Shown here: positions 1-6,933 of the stretch, in pieces
Layout: each line of letters opens with the position of its first letter
How positions within the stretch are numbered: position 1 is the first letter of the stretch
Source: VSJD01 sp964617825
GTDB lineage: Bacteria > Verrucomicrobiota > Kiritimatiellia > JAAZAB01
NCBI GenBank assembly: GCA_964617825.1
Contig: CAZTWL010000014.1
Location: 26,062 to 90,061, forward strand
Length of the DNA: 64,000 bases
Direction of reading: 5' to 3'
Position numbers and translations under genes: made by a program
The notes under the pieces: generated by a model
Seen by the model: only the letters and a program-made list of their open reading frames with translations
The model's database searches: none
Told to the model about the DNA's origin: nothing

Positions 1-326
1 GAAGTGCTCACAATCGCCACCCCTGTTCCGTTTTTGATGGGCCGCAAAGCGGCAGCACTCACATAACGGCGCAACCCCGGCTTGCTGACCCGCTGCAAGC
101 CACGGATGACGCCCTCGCGACCTGGGCCGAATTTGATGTACAAGCGCAGCACCTTGCCGGCGCCGCCGCCCTCGGCGGTATAGTCCTGAATAAAACCTTC
201 CCGCTTGAAAATGCGGGCTATGCTGTCCTTGATCCGCGAATACGGCATTTCCACCGCAGCGGTCCGGGCCATGTTTGCATTCCGCAACCGGGTCAACATA
301 TCGCCAATGGGATCTGTCTGATTCAT
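1..326 (-). CDS. rpsH: 30S ribosomal protein S8 (3' end cut by the window)
   Basis: S8 binds the central domain of 16S rRNA early in 30S assembly and, in E. coli, represses its own spc operon. The reading frame starts at an ATG (326-324) giving MNQTDPIGDMLTRLRNA, the standard S8 N-terminus, and is still open at position 1 after about 108 codons; full-length S8 is about 130 residues. The last codons in view read GVAIVSTS, part of the conserved C-terminal core. It follows rpsN by 14 nt, the usual spc order. Confidence 0.95.
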   Translation of the reverse strand, partial: MNQTDPIGDMLTRLRNANMARTAAVEMPYSRIKDSIARIFKREGFIQDYTAEGGGAGKVLRLYIKFGPGREGVIRGLQRVSKPGLRRYVSAAALRPIKNGTGVAIVST

Positions 327-340
327 AGTGATACCGTCCC

Positions 341-526
341 TTACCAACTGGCCTTGACCACTCCCGGAATCTGTCCCACCGAGGCCAGTTCCCGGAAACA
401 GATCCGGCACATTTGAAATTTGCGTATGTAAGCCCGCCGGCGGCCGCACCGGCGGCAACGATGATAGCCCCGGCTGCTGAATTTCGGTTTGCGTCCGGCC
501 TTAACCATTAATGACAACTTCGCCAA
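341..526 (-). CDS. rpsN: 30S ribosomal protein S14, zinc-binding short type
   Basis: S14 sits in the 30S head. At 61 residues this is the short (type Z) form. A CRRC pair and a later CRIC pair form the four-cysteine zinc site, which tells it apart from the roughly 100-residue zinc-free paralogue. It lies 14 nt after rplE and 14 nt before rpsH. No zinc-free copy is in the window, so zinc-responsive swapping cannot be judged from this sequence. Confidence 0.95.
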   Translation of the reverse strand: MAKLSLMVKAGRKPKFSSRGYHRCRRCGRRRAYIRKFQMCRICFRELASVGQIPGVVKASW

Positions 527-540
527 GCGCAGGCCCTCCC

Positions 541-1095
541 TTATTTCTTATCGGTTCCAGCAACGGCAAACGGCATCCCCATCAACTTCAAAAACTCGCG
601 GGATTCATCGTTGGTCGCAGCTGTCGTCACAATCGTTATGTGCATACCCTGAACTTTTTTGATTTCGTCGGCCACAATTTCAGGGAATACCGTCTGCTCA
701 CGCAGGCCCATTGTGTAATTGCCGCGTCCATCAAATCCCTTGGGCGAAACACCGCGGAAGTCGCGCAGCCGCGGCAACACAGTATTCACCAAGCGGTCAA
801 AAAACTCGTACATGCGTGCGCCGCGCAAGGTTACCATGGCCCCAACGGGCATACCTTCGCGCAGCTTAAAATTGGCAATGCTCTTGCGCGCCACGCACAA
901 CACCGGCATCTGCCCCGTAATCGTTGCCAAGTCGCGCACCAGAGTCTTGACGACATCCTTTTCCACCGAGGAATTAATGCCCATGTTCACCACGATCTTA
1001 ACCATGCGCGGCACCTGCATGACGTTCCGGTACCCCCGCAATTTCTTCATTGCAGGAATGACTTCTTGAGTATATTTATCTTTCAATCTGGCCAT
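541..1095 (-). CDS. rplE: 50S ribosomal protein L5
   Basis: L5 is a 5S rRNA-binding protein of the central protuberance. The protein is 184 residues from the ATG at 1095 (MARLKDKYTQEVIP) and carries the conserved KIVVNMGI and RDFRGVSPKGFDGRGNY segments. A GTG nine bases upstream (1104) overlaps the rplX stop as GTGA and is a possible coupled start. The ATG was preferred because its N-terminus matches the family and a GAGG lies just upstream, although with only 3 nt spacing. It sits between rplX and rpsN in spc order. Confidence 0.94.
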   Translation of the reverse strand: MARLKDKYTQEVIPAMKKLRGYRNVMQVPRMVKIVVNMGINSSVEKDVVKTLVRDLATITGQMPVLCVARKSIANFKLREGMPVGAMVTLRGARMYEFFDRLVNTVLPRLRDFRGVSPKGFDGRGNYTMGLREQTVFPEIVADEIKKVQGMHITIVTTAATNDESREFLKLMGMPFAVAGTDKK

Positions 1096-1100
1096 ATTCC

Positions 1101-1436
1101 TCACCCATCAAAGAGATGCCCACATTGCTTGCACTTGCGTGCCACCTTGCCGTTTTCACCCCGCACACGCGCCACACGCACGCCATCCTTACAGTGCGGA
1201 CAAAACAACATCAGGTTGGAGATCGCCATTGCGCCTTCCTTCTTGATGATTCCGCCTTTGGGATGATCTTGCGACTTACGTATGGTTTTATGAATATAAT
1301 TCAAGCCCTCCACGATGGCCTTCGCCTTACCGGGTATGACTTGGAGCACTTTACCGGTCTTCTTACCATCGGCCTCGCGCCCCGCGCAGACCAGCACAAT
1401 ATCATCGCGTCGAATATGCATTTGGGTCGTCGCCAT
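1101..1436 (-). CDS. rplX: 50S ribosomal protein L24
   Basis: L24 initiates 50S assembly by binding domain I of 23S rRNA. The 111-residue protein has an N-terminal KOW segment (DDIVLVCAGREADGKKTGKV) followed by IEGLN-type core sequence. The C-terminal half carries two cysteine pairs, CPHC and CKQC, a zinc-ribbon-like tail seen in many bacterial L24 proteins but not all. It starts 2 nt after the rplN stop, so the two genes are almost certainly translated from one message. Confidence 0.95.
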   Translation of the reverse strand: MATTQMHIRRDDIVLVCAGREADGKKTGKVLQVIPGKAKAIVEGLNYIHKTIRKSQDHPKGGIIKKEGAMAISNLMLFCPHCKDGVRVARVRGENGKVARKCKQCGHLFDG

Positions 1437-1438
1437 AC

Positions 1439-1804
1439 TTACAGGACCTCCGGAGCCAGTGAGATAATTTTGGCGAAATTTTTGTCGCGCAGTTCCCGCG
1501 CTACGGGCCCAAAAATACGGGTCCCCAGCGGATTTAAACTGTCATCCACCAGCACGCAGGCGTTACTATCAAACCGCAGGTAAGACCCGTCCGGACGGCG
1601 GATCGACTTGCGCGTCCGCACAATGACCGCCAAACGCACCTCACCTTTCTTTACCAAACCGCTTGGCTGAGCCTCACGAATGGCCACCTTGATGAGATCG
1701 CCGAGATACCCGTAACGCTTGCGCTGCCCCAAAATTCGAAAACACTTGGCTTTGCGCGCGCCGGTATTGTCGGCCACATCCAAACATGTTTCTTCTGTAA
1801 TCAT
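1439..1804 (-). CDS. rplN: 50S ribosomal protein L14
   Basis: L14 is a universally conserved protein at the subunit interface. At 121 residues it has normal length. The core motifs are present: LDVADNTGAR near the N-terminus, VRTRKSIRRPDGSYLRFD in the middle, and GTRIFGPVARELR near the C-terminus. It is the first gene of the spc segment, 6 nt after rpsQ, with no visible promoter between them, so the S10 and spc groups are probably read as one unit here. Confidence 0.96.
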   Translation of the reverse strand: MITEETCLDVADNTGARKAKCFRILGQRKRYGYLGDLIKVAIREAQPSGLVKKGEVRLAVIVRTRKSIRRPDGSYLRFDSNACVLVDDSLNPLGTRIFGPVARELRDKNFAKIISLAPEVL

Positions 1805-1810
1805 AAAGCC

Positions 1811-2098
1811 TTACGCTTTGTCCCCTGGTTCCGCAGATGCCCTGCCCGGCTGGACGATATCAACCAACCGCCAACGTTTTGTCCGGCTCAATGGCCGCGT
1901 TTCCATAATTCGCACCTTGTCGCCCATCTTGGCCCGATTAGCCTCATCATGGACGAAACAGGTGTTCGACATCTTCATCTCCTTGCCATAGAGCGGATGG
2001 CGCACACGCCTTTCCACCTTGACCACGAGGGTCTTATCCATGGCATCACTGATAACGATGCCTGTCCGTTCTTTACGCTTTCCGCGTGATATTTCCAT
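1811..2098 (-). CDS. rpsQ: 30S ribosomal protein S17
   Basis: S17 is a primary 16S rRNA binder with an OB fold. The 95-residue protein starts MEISRGKRKERTG and contains the conserved GIVISDAMDKTLVV and HDEANRAKMGDKVRIMETRPLS segments. The start overlaps the 3' end of rpmC by 26 bp, longer than the usual few bases, and no strong ribosome-binding site lies upstream, so translation may be coupled to rpmC. Confidence 0.95.
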   Translation of the reverse strand: MEISRGKRKERTGIVISDAMDKTLVVKVERRVRHPLYGKEMKMSNTCFVHDEANRAKMGDKVRIMETRPLSRTKRWRLVDIVQPGRASAEPGDKA

Positions 2099-2312
2099 GG
2101 CCGGCGTTTCCCGTTTCCTTCACGTTCTTTTTTTCGTTAATCAGCGTGCGCAGGCAGGCGATCTCGCGCCGGACCATCCGCATCTGAAGCGGATTATCCA
2201 ACTTGCCTGTCGCCTTTACCTTCCGCAGGTCAAACGCTTCCTTAATCCGGTCCAGAAGTTTCTGGTCCAGCTCATCCTGCGCAAGTTCCCTAAGTTCCTT
2301 GGCCTTACTCAT
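2073..2312 (-). CDS. rpmC: 50S ribosomal protein L29
   Basis: L29 lies at the polypeptide exit tunnel and helps dock trigger factor and SRP. The start MSKAKELRELAQDEL and the later MRMVRREIACLRTLINE helix are typical of L29. At 79 residues it is about ten longer than most L29 proteins; the extra C-terminal tail is the part that overlaps rpsQ. It lies between rplP and rpsQ, the standard S10 operon order. Confidence 0.94.
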   Translation of the reverse strand: MSKAKELRELAQDELDQKLLDRIKEAFDLRKVKATGKLDNPLQMRMVRREIACLRTLINEKKNVKETGNAGHGNITRKA

Positions 2313-2324
2313 GATATCCGTTTC

Positions 2325-2738
2325 CTAAACAGCAGCCACATGTCGCGAAACAAAACGCGTCCGCACCGGCAACTTGGAAGCTGCCAACCGCATGGCCTCC
2401 CGCGCAACATGATCACTGACCCCATCGACTTCAAAAAGCATCCGTCCGTTTTTAATCACCGCCACCCAAAATTCGGGCACGCCCTTACCTTTGCCCATGC
2501 GGGTTTCCAAGGCCTTCTTGCTTACCGGTTTATCGGGGAAAATCCGCACCCAGACCTTGCCCTTGCGTTTCAGGTGCCGGTTAATGGACACACGACAGGC
2601 TTCGATCTGAATGGCCTTGATCCAGCCACGATCCAGGGCTTGCAAACCATATTCCCCAAAGGCCAGCATATCGCCGGACGTCGCATTGCCCTTCATGCTG
2701 CCGCGCTGGACTTTGCGATACTTGACTCGCTTAGGCAT
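2325..2738 (-). CDS. rplP: 50S ribosomal protein L16
   Basis: L16 binds near the A site and is needed for peptidyl transferase centre maturation. From the ATG at 2738 the protein is 137 residues (MPKRVKYRKVQRGSMKG), matching the family length of about 136-144. It contains the conserved RIFPDKPVSKKALETRMGKGKG block. A GTG nine bases upstream (2747) is an alternative start. Either start overlaps the rpsC stop region by 8-17 bp, consistent with coupled translation. Confidence 0.95.
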   Translation of the reverse strand: MPKRVKYRKVQRGSMKGNATSGDMLAFGEYGLQALDRGWIKAIQIEACRVSINRHLKRKGKVWVRIFPDKPVSKKALETRMGKGKGVPEFWVAVIKNGRMLFEVDGVSDHVAREAMRLAASKLPVRTRFVSRHVAAV

Positions 2739-3399
2739 TTCCGGCACGTTGCACCCCCGCTTTCACTTCCGGTTCCTGTTCCGGTTTGACACAAATCCAA
2801 ACTTTAATTCCCACCTTGCCTGCAACGGTATGCGCTTCCGCAGCACCGTAATCGATAATCGCCCGCAATGTATGCAGGGGCACAGAGCCCTCTTTATAAA
2901 TTTCCCGACGCGCCAATTCGGCGCCACCTAAACGTCCTGATATCTGAACCTTGATCCCCAAGGCCTTCATATCCATCGTCGTTTTAATGGCTCTTTTCAT
3001 CGCCCGCCGGAAAGACACGCGCCTTTCCAATTGGACGGCTATGTTCTCGGACACCAACTGGGCATTGAGATCGGCATTCCTGATTTCCTTGATCTCCAGG
3101 TAAACTTCCTTGCCCGTTATCTTGGCCAGTTCTTCGCGGAGTTTCTCAATATCCTGCCCCTTGTGGCCAATGACAATTCCAGGCCGGGCCGTAAAAATTG
3201 TTGCACGCACCCGATTGGCGTAGCGTTCAATAATGACTTCCGGAACGGCCGCACCCGCCAGCCGTTTCATGATCATCTCGCGGATTTTCAGGTCTTCGTG
3301 GAAAAAATCACCGTATTGCTTTTTTTCCGCATACCAGCGCGAACGCCAGTTTTTATTGACCGCCACCCGAAATCCAATTGGATTGATCTTTTGTCCCAA
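2731..3399 (-). CDS. rpsC: 30S ribosomal protein S3, TTG start
   Basis: S3 lines the mRNA entry channel and contributes to ribosomal helicase activity. I place the start at the TTG at 3399 because it gives LGQKINPIGFRV (read as Met-GQK), the universal S3 N-terminus, and an AAAGGAG ribosome-binding site lies 7 nt upstream. The resulting protein is 222 residues, with the KH-domain segment GIVIGHKGQDIEKL and the C-terminal GRLGGAELAR motif. The frame extends 19 codons further upstream, but that part does not resemble S3. Confidence 0.95.
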   Translation of the reverse strand: MGQKINPIGFRVAVNKNWRSRWYAEKKQYGDFFHEDLKIREMIMKRLAGAAVPEVIIERYANRVRATIFTARPGIVIGHKGQDIEKLREELAKITGKEVYLEIKEIRNADLNAQLVSENIAVQLERRVSFRRAMKRAIKTTMDMKALGIKVQISGRLGGAELARREIYKEGSVPLHTLRAIIDYGAAEAHTVAGKVGIKVWICVKPEQEPEVKAGVQRAGNA

Positions 3400-3472
3400 G
3401 ATCGTGCTCCTTTCCTCGACTGATCTTGCCAACTCAACGCCCGCAATTCCAGGCATCGATGCCGGCCATCCT

Positions 3473-3805
3473 TCATTCGTTCACTAAAATAACCCGAATA
3501 TGGCTGGTGCGCTTCGTTACTGGCCGTACCATGCCCCGTGACCTTGACCAATGCCGGCGCATCATCGGCCCCTGCTCGATAATGACCTGCTCCACACGGA
3601 AATCCTCTGCCGATTGCTTGGCATTATTTTCCGCATTGGCAATCGCGGACTTTAAAACTTTATTGATCAAAAAGGCAGCCTTCTGACGGCTGAATGATGT
3701 TGCCCGCAAAGCATCGGCAACGGACAAACCAGTCAATAACCGGGCCAATGGACGGGCCTTTGTTGCCGCAATGCGCGCAAATCGGGATGATGCTTCAATT
3801 TTCAT
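3473..3805 (-). CDS. rplV: 50S ribosomal protein L22
   Basis: L22 contacts all 23S rRNA domains and its beta-hairpin lines the exit tunnel. The 110-residue protein has the conserved KARPLARLLTGLSVADAL stretch and the C-terminal hairpin ending TSHIRVILVNE. It sits between rpsS and rpsC. About 90 nt separate it from rpsS, the largest gap in the S10 segment, with no clear promoter or terminator in it. Confidence 0.95.
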   Translation of the reverse strand: MKIEASSRFARIAATKARPLARLLTGLSVADALRATSFSRQKAAFLINKVLKSAIANAENNAKQSAEDFRVEQVIIEQGPMMRRHWSRSRGMVRPVTKRTSHIRVILVNE

Positions 3806-3894
3806 GACACTGATTAGTCAAACGGCATTATACCGCTTTTGGCCCTTACTAACGGCCGTTACATTAAAATATCTCTATGCGTTTTGGCGTCCGC

Positions 3895-4179
3895 TTATGT
3901 TTTTTCCGCCGTCTTATCCGTATGCACACCATGCTTCTTGAATATCCGCGTCGGCGAAAACTCGCCTAAACGATGCCCGACCATGTTTTCGGTGACATAT
4001 ACGGACACATGCACTTTGCCGTTATGCACCGCAAATGTATGGCCTACAAACTCAGGTACGACCATGGAGCGCCGTGACCAAGTACGAATGGGACGTTTTT
4101 CGCCCGACTTATTCAAGCGCTCAACTTTCTCCAAGAGACTAGCCTCAACATACGGACCTTTTTTAAGCGATCGTGACAT
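3895..4179 (-). CDS. rpsS: 30S ribosomal protein S19
   Basis: S19 pairs with S13 in the 30S head near the A-site tRNA. The 94-residue protein starts MSRSLKKGPYVE and contains TWSRRSMVVPEFVGHTFAVHNG and HRLGEFSPTR, all diagnostic of S19. It begins 3 nt after the rplB stop codon, so expression is coupled to rplB. Confidence 0.96.
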   Translation of the reverse strand: MSRSLKKGPYVEASLLEKVERLNKSGEKRPIRTWSRRSMVVPEFVGHTFAVHNGKVHVSVYVTENMVGHRLGEFSPTRIFKKHGVHTDKTAEKT

Positions 4180-4182
4180 GGC

Positions 4183-5004
4183 TTACTTTCTCCGTGATAC
4201 AATGAACCGCTCCGACTTCACATGAGCATGTCTGGTTTTCTTGCCTTTAGCATATTGGCCCCACGGCGAACGCGGATGCCCGCCCGTGGATTTGCCTTCG
4301 CCACCGCCCATCGGATGGTCAACCGGATTCATGGCACGCGCGCGCACGGTTGGCCGTATACCAAGCCAACGGGCATGCCCCGCCTTGCCGTAGGCAATGC
4401 TCGCATGGTCCAAGTTACCAATCTGGCCAATAGTCGCCCGGCAAGCCGCTTTAATCCGGCGCACTTCTCCGGACGGCAACTTGACGTTCGCATATTCGCC
4501 TTCCCGCGACATTACCGTCGCCGCCAAGCCAGCTCCCCGCACCAACTGACCACCACGGCCCGGCTGCATTTCAATGTTGTGCACCTGCATGCCGAGAGGA
4601 ATGCGCGCCAGCGGCAGCATATTGCCCACAGCCGGCTCGGCATCCGGGCCGGCGACTAATGTGGAGCCAACCGCCAAACCAACCGGCGCCAGAATATAAC
4701 GCTTTTCTCCGTCAACGTACTGCAATAACGCAATGCGCGCCGAACGATTGGGATCGTATTCGATCGCCGCAACCTTGGCGGGAATATTGATCTTTTCCCG
4801 CTTAAAATCAATGTAACGGAAGAGCCGCCGCTGGCCGCCACCACGGTGCCACACCGTTACGCGACCCGACGAATTGCGGCCGGCCGTGGACTTGGACGCC
4901 TTAATCAGCGAACGCTCCGGTTTAGCCCGAGTGATTTCCTCGAAGGTCGCCGTACCAGCGTGCCGGCGACTCGGTGTTGTAGGTCGATATGTTTTAATCG
5001 GCAT
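4183..5004 (-). CDS. rplB: 50S ribosomal protein L2
   Basis: L2 is required for subunit association and peptidyl transferase activity. The protein is 273 residues, normal for bacteria. It carries the N-terminal KTYRPTTPSRRH segment, SSGRVTVWHRGGGQRRLFR in the OB-fold region, and the C-terminal signature NPVDHPMGGGEGKSTGG, which includes the conserved histidine near the catalytic centre. It lies between rplW and rpsS. Confidence 0.96.
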   Translation of the reverse strand: MPIKTYRPTTPSRRHAGTATFEEITRAKPERSLIKASKSTAGRNSSGRVTVWHRGGGQRRLFRYIDFKREKINIPAKVAAIEYDPNRSARIALLQYVDGEKRYILAPVGLAVGSTLVAGPDAEPAVGNMLPLARIPLGMQVHNIEMQPGRGGQLVRGAGLAATVMSREGEYANVKLPSGEVRRIKAACRATIGQIGNLDHASIAYGKAGHARWLGIRPTVRARAMNPVDHPMGGGEGKSTGGHPRSPWGQYAKGKKTRHAHVKSERFIVSRRK

Positions 5005-5044
5005 ATATCATTCCTGGCGCAATTAAGCGCCCAAAACCAGAGTA

Positions 5045-5329
5045 TTAAACGATTTCAATTTTATCGCCGGCTTTAAGCGTCACAATCGCCCGTTTATGAA
5101 ACGAAGTTCGTCCGTAACGTGCCGCGCGCTCGCGTTTGAGTTTGCCCTTGCGGCGCATGGTATTCACTTTGGTCACATGCACCTTGAACAACTGTTCGAC
5201 CGCCTGTTTGATTTCCAGCTTATTGGCTGCGGGTTCCACCTTGAAACAATAACGATTGGCGTTTTCCATCTCCCGCGAAATCTTTTCCGAGAGGATCAAT
5301 GTCTTGACTATCGTATAAGCGGATTTCAT
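5045..5329 (-). CDS. rplW: 50S ribosomal protein L23
   Basis: L23 surrounds the exit tunnel and is the main docking point for trigger factor and SRP. The 94-residue protein has the typical LILSEKISREME start, the VEPAANKLEIKQAVEQLFKV core, and the VTKVNTMRRKGKLKR loop. It starts 4 nt after rplD; a 40-nt gap separates it from rplB. Confidence 0.95.
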   Translation of the reverse strand: MKSAYTIVKTLILSEKISREMENANRYCFKVEPAANKLEIKQAVEQLFKVHVTKVNTMRRKGKLKRERAARYGRTSFHKRAIVTLKAGDKIEIV

Positions 5330-5333
5330 AAGC

Positions 5334-5975
5334 TCAGGCTCCTGCCTTGACCGTTTTTAACCGATCCACCAGTGTAACCATGGCCGCTTTCGTGGCCACA
5401 ACCGTGGGATACCGGAATAATTGATAAGGATGCACATCACTGGCCACGGCCAACTCGATCTGACGCAGGTTACGCGCGGCCAGCCTGACATTCGTATTCG
5501 ATTTCTCCAGAACGATCAAAACCGGGCCCTGAATGCTCTGCGCCTTCAGAATCGCCAGCAAGCTCTTCGTTTTGGCATCGGCCAGCTGCAATTCATCCAC
5601 CACACGCAGCGCCTTGCCAAGAATCTTCTCGCTGAATGCCCGCCGGAATGCTAATTGCACCACTTTGCGGTTGACGTCCTTCCGGTAACTACGCGGCTTG
5701 GGACCGAACACCACCCCACCGCCCCGCCAAACAGGCGATTGACGATATCCTGCACGCGCCCGCCCCAATCCCTTTTGCGCCCAAGGCTTGCGATTGCTCC
5801 CGGCAACTTCGCCTTTGGTCAGTGTCGAAGCCGTGCCGGCGCGCAAACTCGCGCGATAGGCCACAATCACATCCTTGAGAGCCTGCTGACCGCGATTATT
5901 CACCAGAATATCATCGGCAATTTCCATTTCGCCTGATGACACACCAGCACTGTTGGTTATCGGTATGCGACTCAT
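5334..5975 (-). CDS. rplD: 50S ribosomal protein L4
   Basis: L4 binds 23S rRNA domain I and extends a loop into the exit tunnel; in E. coli it also regulates the S10 operon. The 213-residue protein has the loop motif KPWAQKGLGRARAGYRQSP and VVFGPKPRSYR. The start codon overlaps the rplC stop by 4 bp (ATGA), an arrangement that couples translation. Confidence 0.95.
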   Translation of the reverse strand: MSRIPITNSAGVSSGEMEIADDILVNNRGQQALKDVIVAYRASLRAGTASTLTKGEVAGSNRKPWAQKGLGRARAGYRQSPVWRGGGVVFGPKPRSYRKDVNRKVVQLAFRRAFSEKILGKALRVVDELQLADAKTKSLLAILKAQSIQGPVLIVLEKSNTNVRLAARNLRQIELAVASDVHPYQLFRYPTVVATKAAMVTLVDRLKTVKAGA

Positions 5976-6610
5976 TTTATCTGACCCCGTTTCAACGATT
6001 TTTTAACGATCAGCACCGCACCGGCGTGACCGGGCACCGATCCGCGCACCATTAACACGTGCTCTTCCGGACGGACCTTTACCACTTGTAAATTCTGCAG
6101 AGTTACGCGCTCCGCGCCCAGATGACCAGGCATGTGTTTGCCCTTATGAATACGGCCGGGCAATTCGCGGCAGCCGACAGACCCGACCCTCCGTTTGGAG
6201 TGTCCACCGTGAGTTATGGGGCCACCGCTCATACGATAGCGACGCATTACCCCCGCGTAGCCTTTGCCTTTCGAGATCCCAACCACATCCACATACGGCA
6301 CACCTTCAAACAGCTTCACGGTTACCACATCCCCGGGTTTATATTCTTCGCCGGCTTCCACGGCCATTTCACACCGGTAACGCAGCGGATTGACGCTGAG
6401 TTTTTTACAGACACCCAAGTCTGCCTTGGTCATCCGTTTCTCCTTCGACTCGCCAAAGGCCAGCTGAATGGCATCGTATCCTTCGTGGTCCTTAGTCTTG
6501 CGCTGGAGAACAGTGCATGGACCGCATGCGATGACGGTCACCGGCACCTGATGGCCCTGATCGTTGAAAATCCGGGTCATTCCTATTTTTTTTCCAAGTA
6601 ATCCTTGCAT
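5972..6610 (-). CDS. rplC: 50S ribosomal protein L3
   Basis: L3 is an early assembly protein whose loop reaches towards the peptidyl transferase centre. The 212-residue protein starts MQGLLGKKIGMTRIF and contains the family signature FEGVPYVDVVGISKGKGYAG and the later GAERVTLQNLQVVKV segment. It follows rpsJ by 7 nt and overlaps rplD by 4 bp. Confidence 0.96.
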   Translation of the reverse strand: MQGLLGKKIGMTRIFNDQGHQVPVTVIACGPCTVLQRKTKDHEGYDAIQLAFGESKEKRMTKADLGVCKKLSVNPLRYRCEMAVEAGEEYKPGDVVTVKLFEGVPYVDVVGISKGKGYAGVMRRYRMSGGPITHGGHSKRRVGSVGCRELPGRIHKGKHMPGHLGAERVTLQNLQVVKVRPEEHVLMVRGSVPGHAGAVLIVKKSLKRGQIK

Positions 6611-6617
6611 ATCGAAC

Positions 6618-6926
6618 TCAAATCTTAATGGAAATATCCACTCCCGCCGGAAGGTTGAGCTTCTTCAGCTCGTCAACCGTTTTGGCAGTCGGACCGATAA
6701 TGTCGAGTAGACGCTTATGGGTTCTAATTTCAAACTGTTCCATGGACTTCTTGTCCGCGTGCGGGCTGCGATTAACGCTGAATCGTTCGATCCGCGTTGG
6801 CAGCGGGATCGGTCCCGAAATACGGGCGCCGGTCCGCTTGGCGGTCTCCACGATATCGCCCGCCGACTGATCCAAAGCCCGAAAGTCATATGACTTCAGG
6901 CGTATGCGTATGCGTTGCTCTTCCAT
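6618..6926 (-). CDS. rpsJ: 30S ribosomal protein S10 (NusE)
   Basis: S10 is a 30S head protein that also acts as NusE, binding NusB and NusG to link transcription with translation. The 102-residue protein shows IRIRLKSYDFRALD at the N-terminus and the conserved loop GPIPLPTRIERFSVNRSPH. It starts only 7 nt after fusA with no tuf gene between, so the str and S10 groups are fused here. Confidence 0.96.
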   Translation of the reverse strand: MEEQRIRIRLKSYDFRALDQSAGDIVETAKRTGARISGPIPLPTRIERFSVNRSPHADKKSMEQFEIRTHKRLLDIIGPTAKTVDELKKLNLPAGVDISIKI

Positions 6927-6933
6927 ACCACCT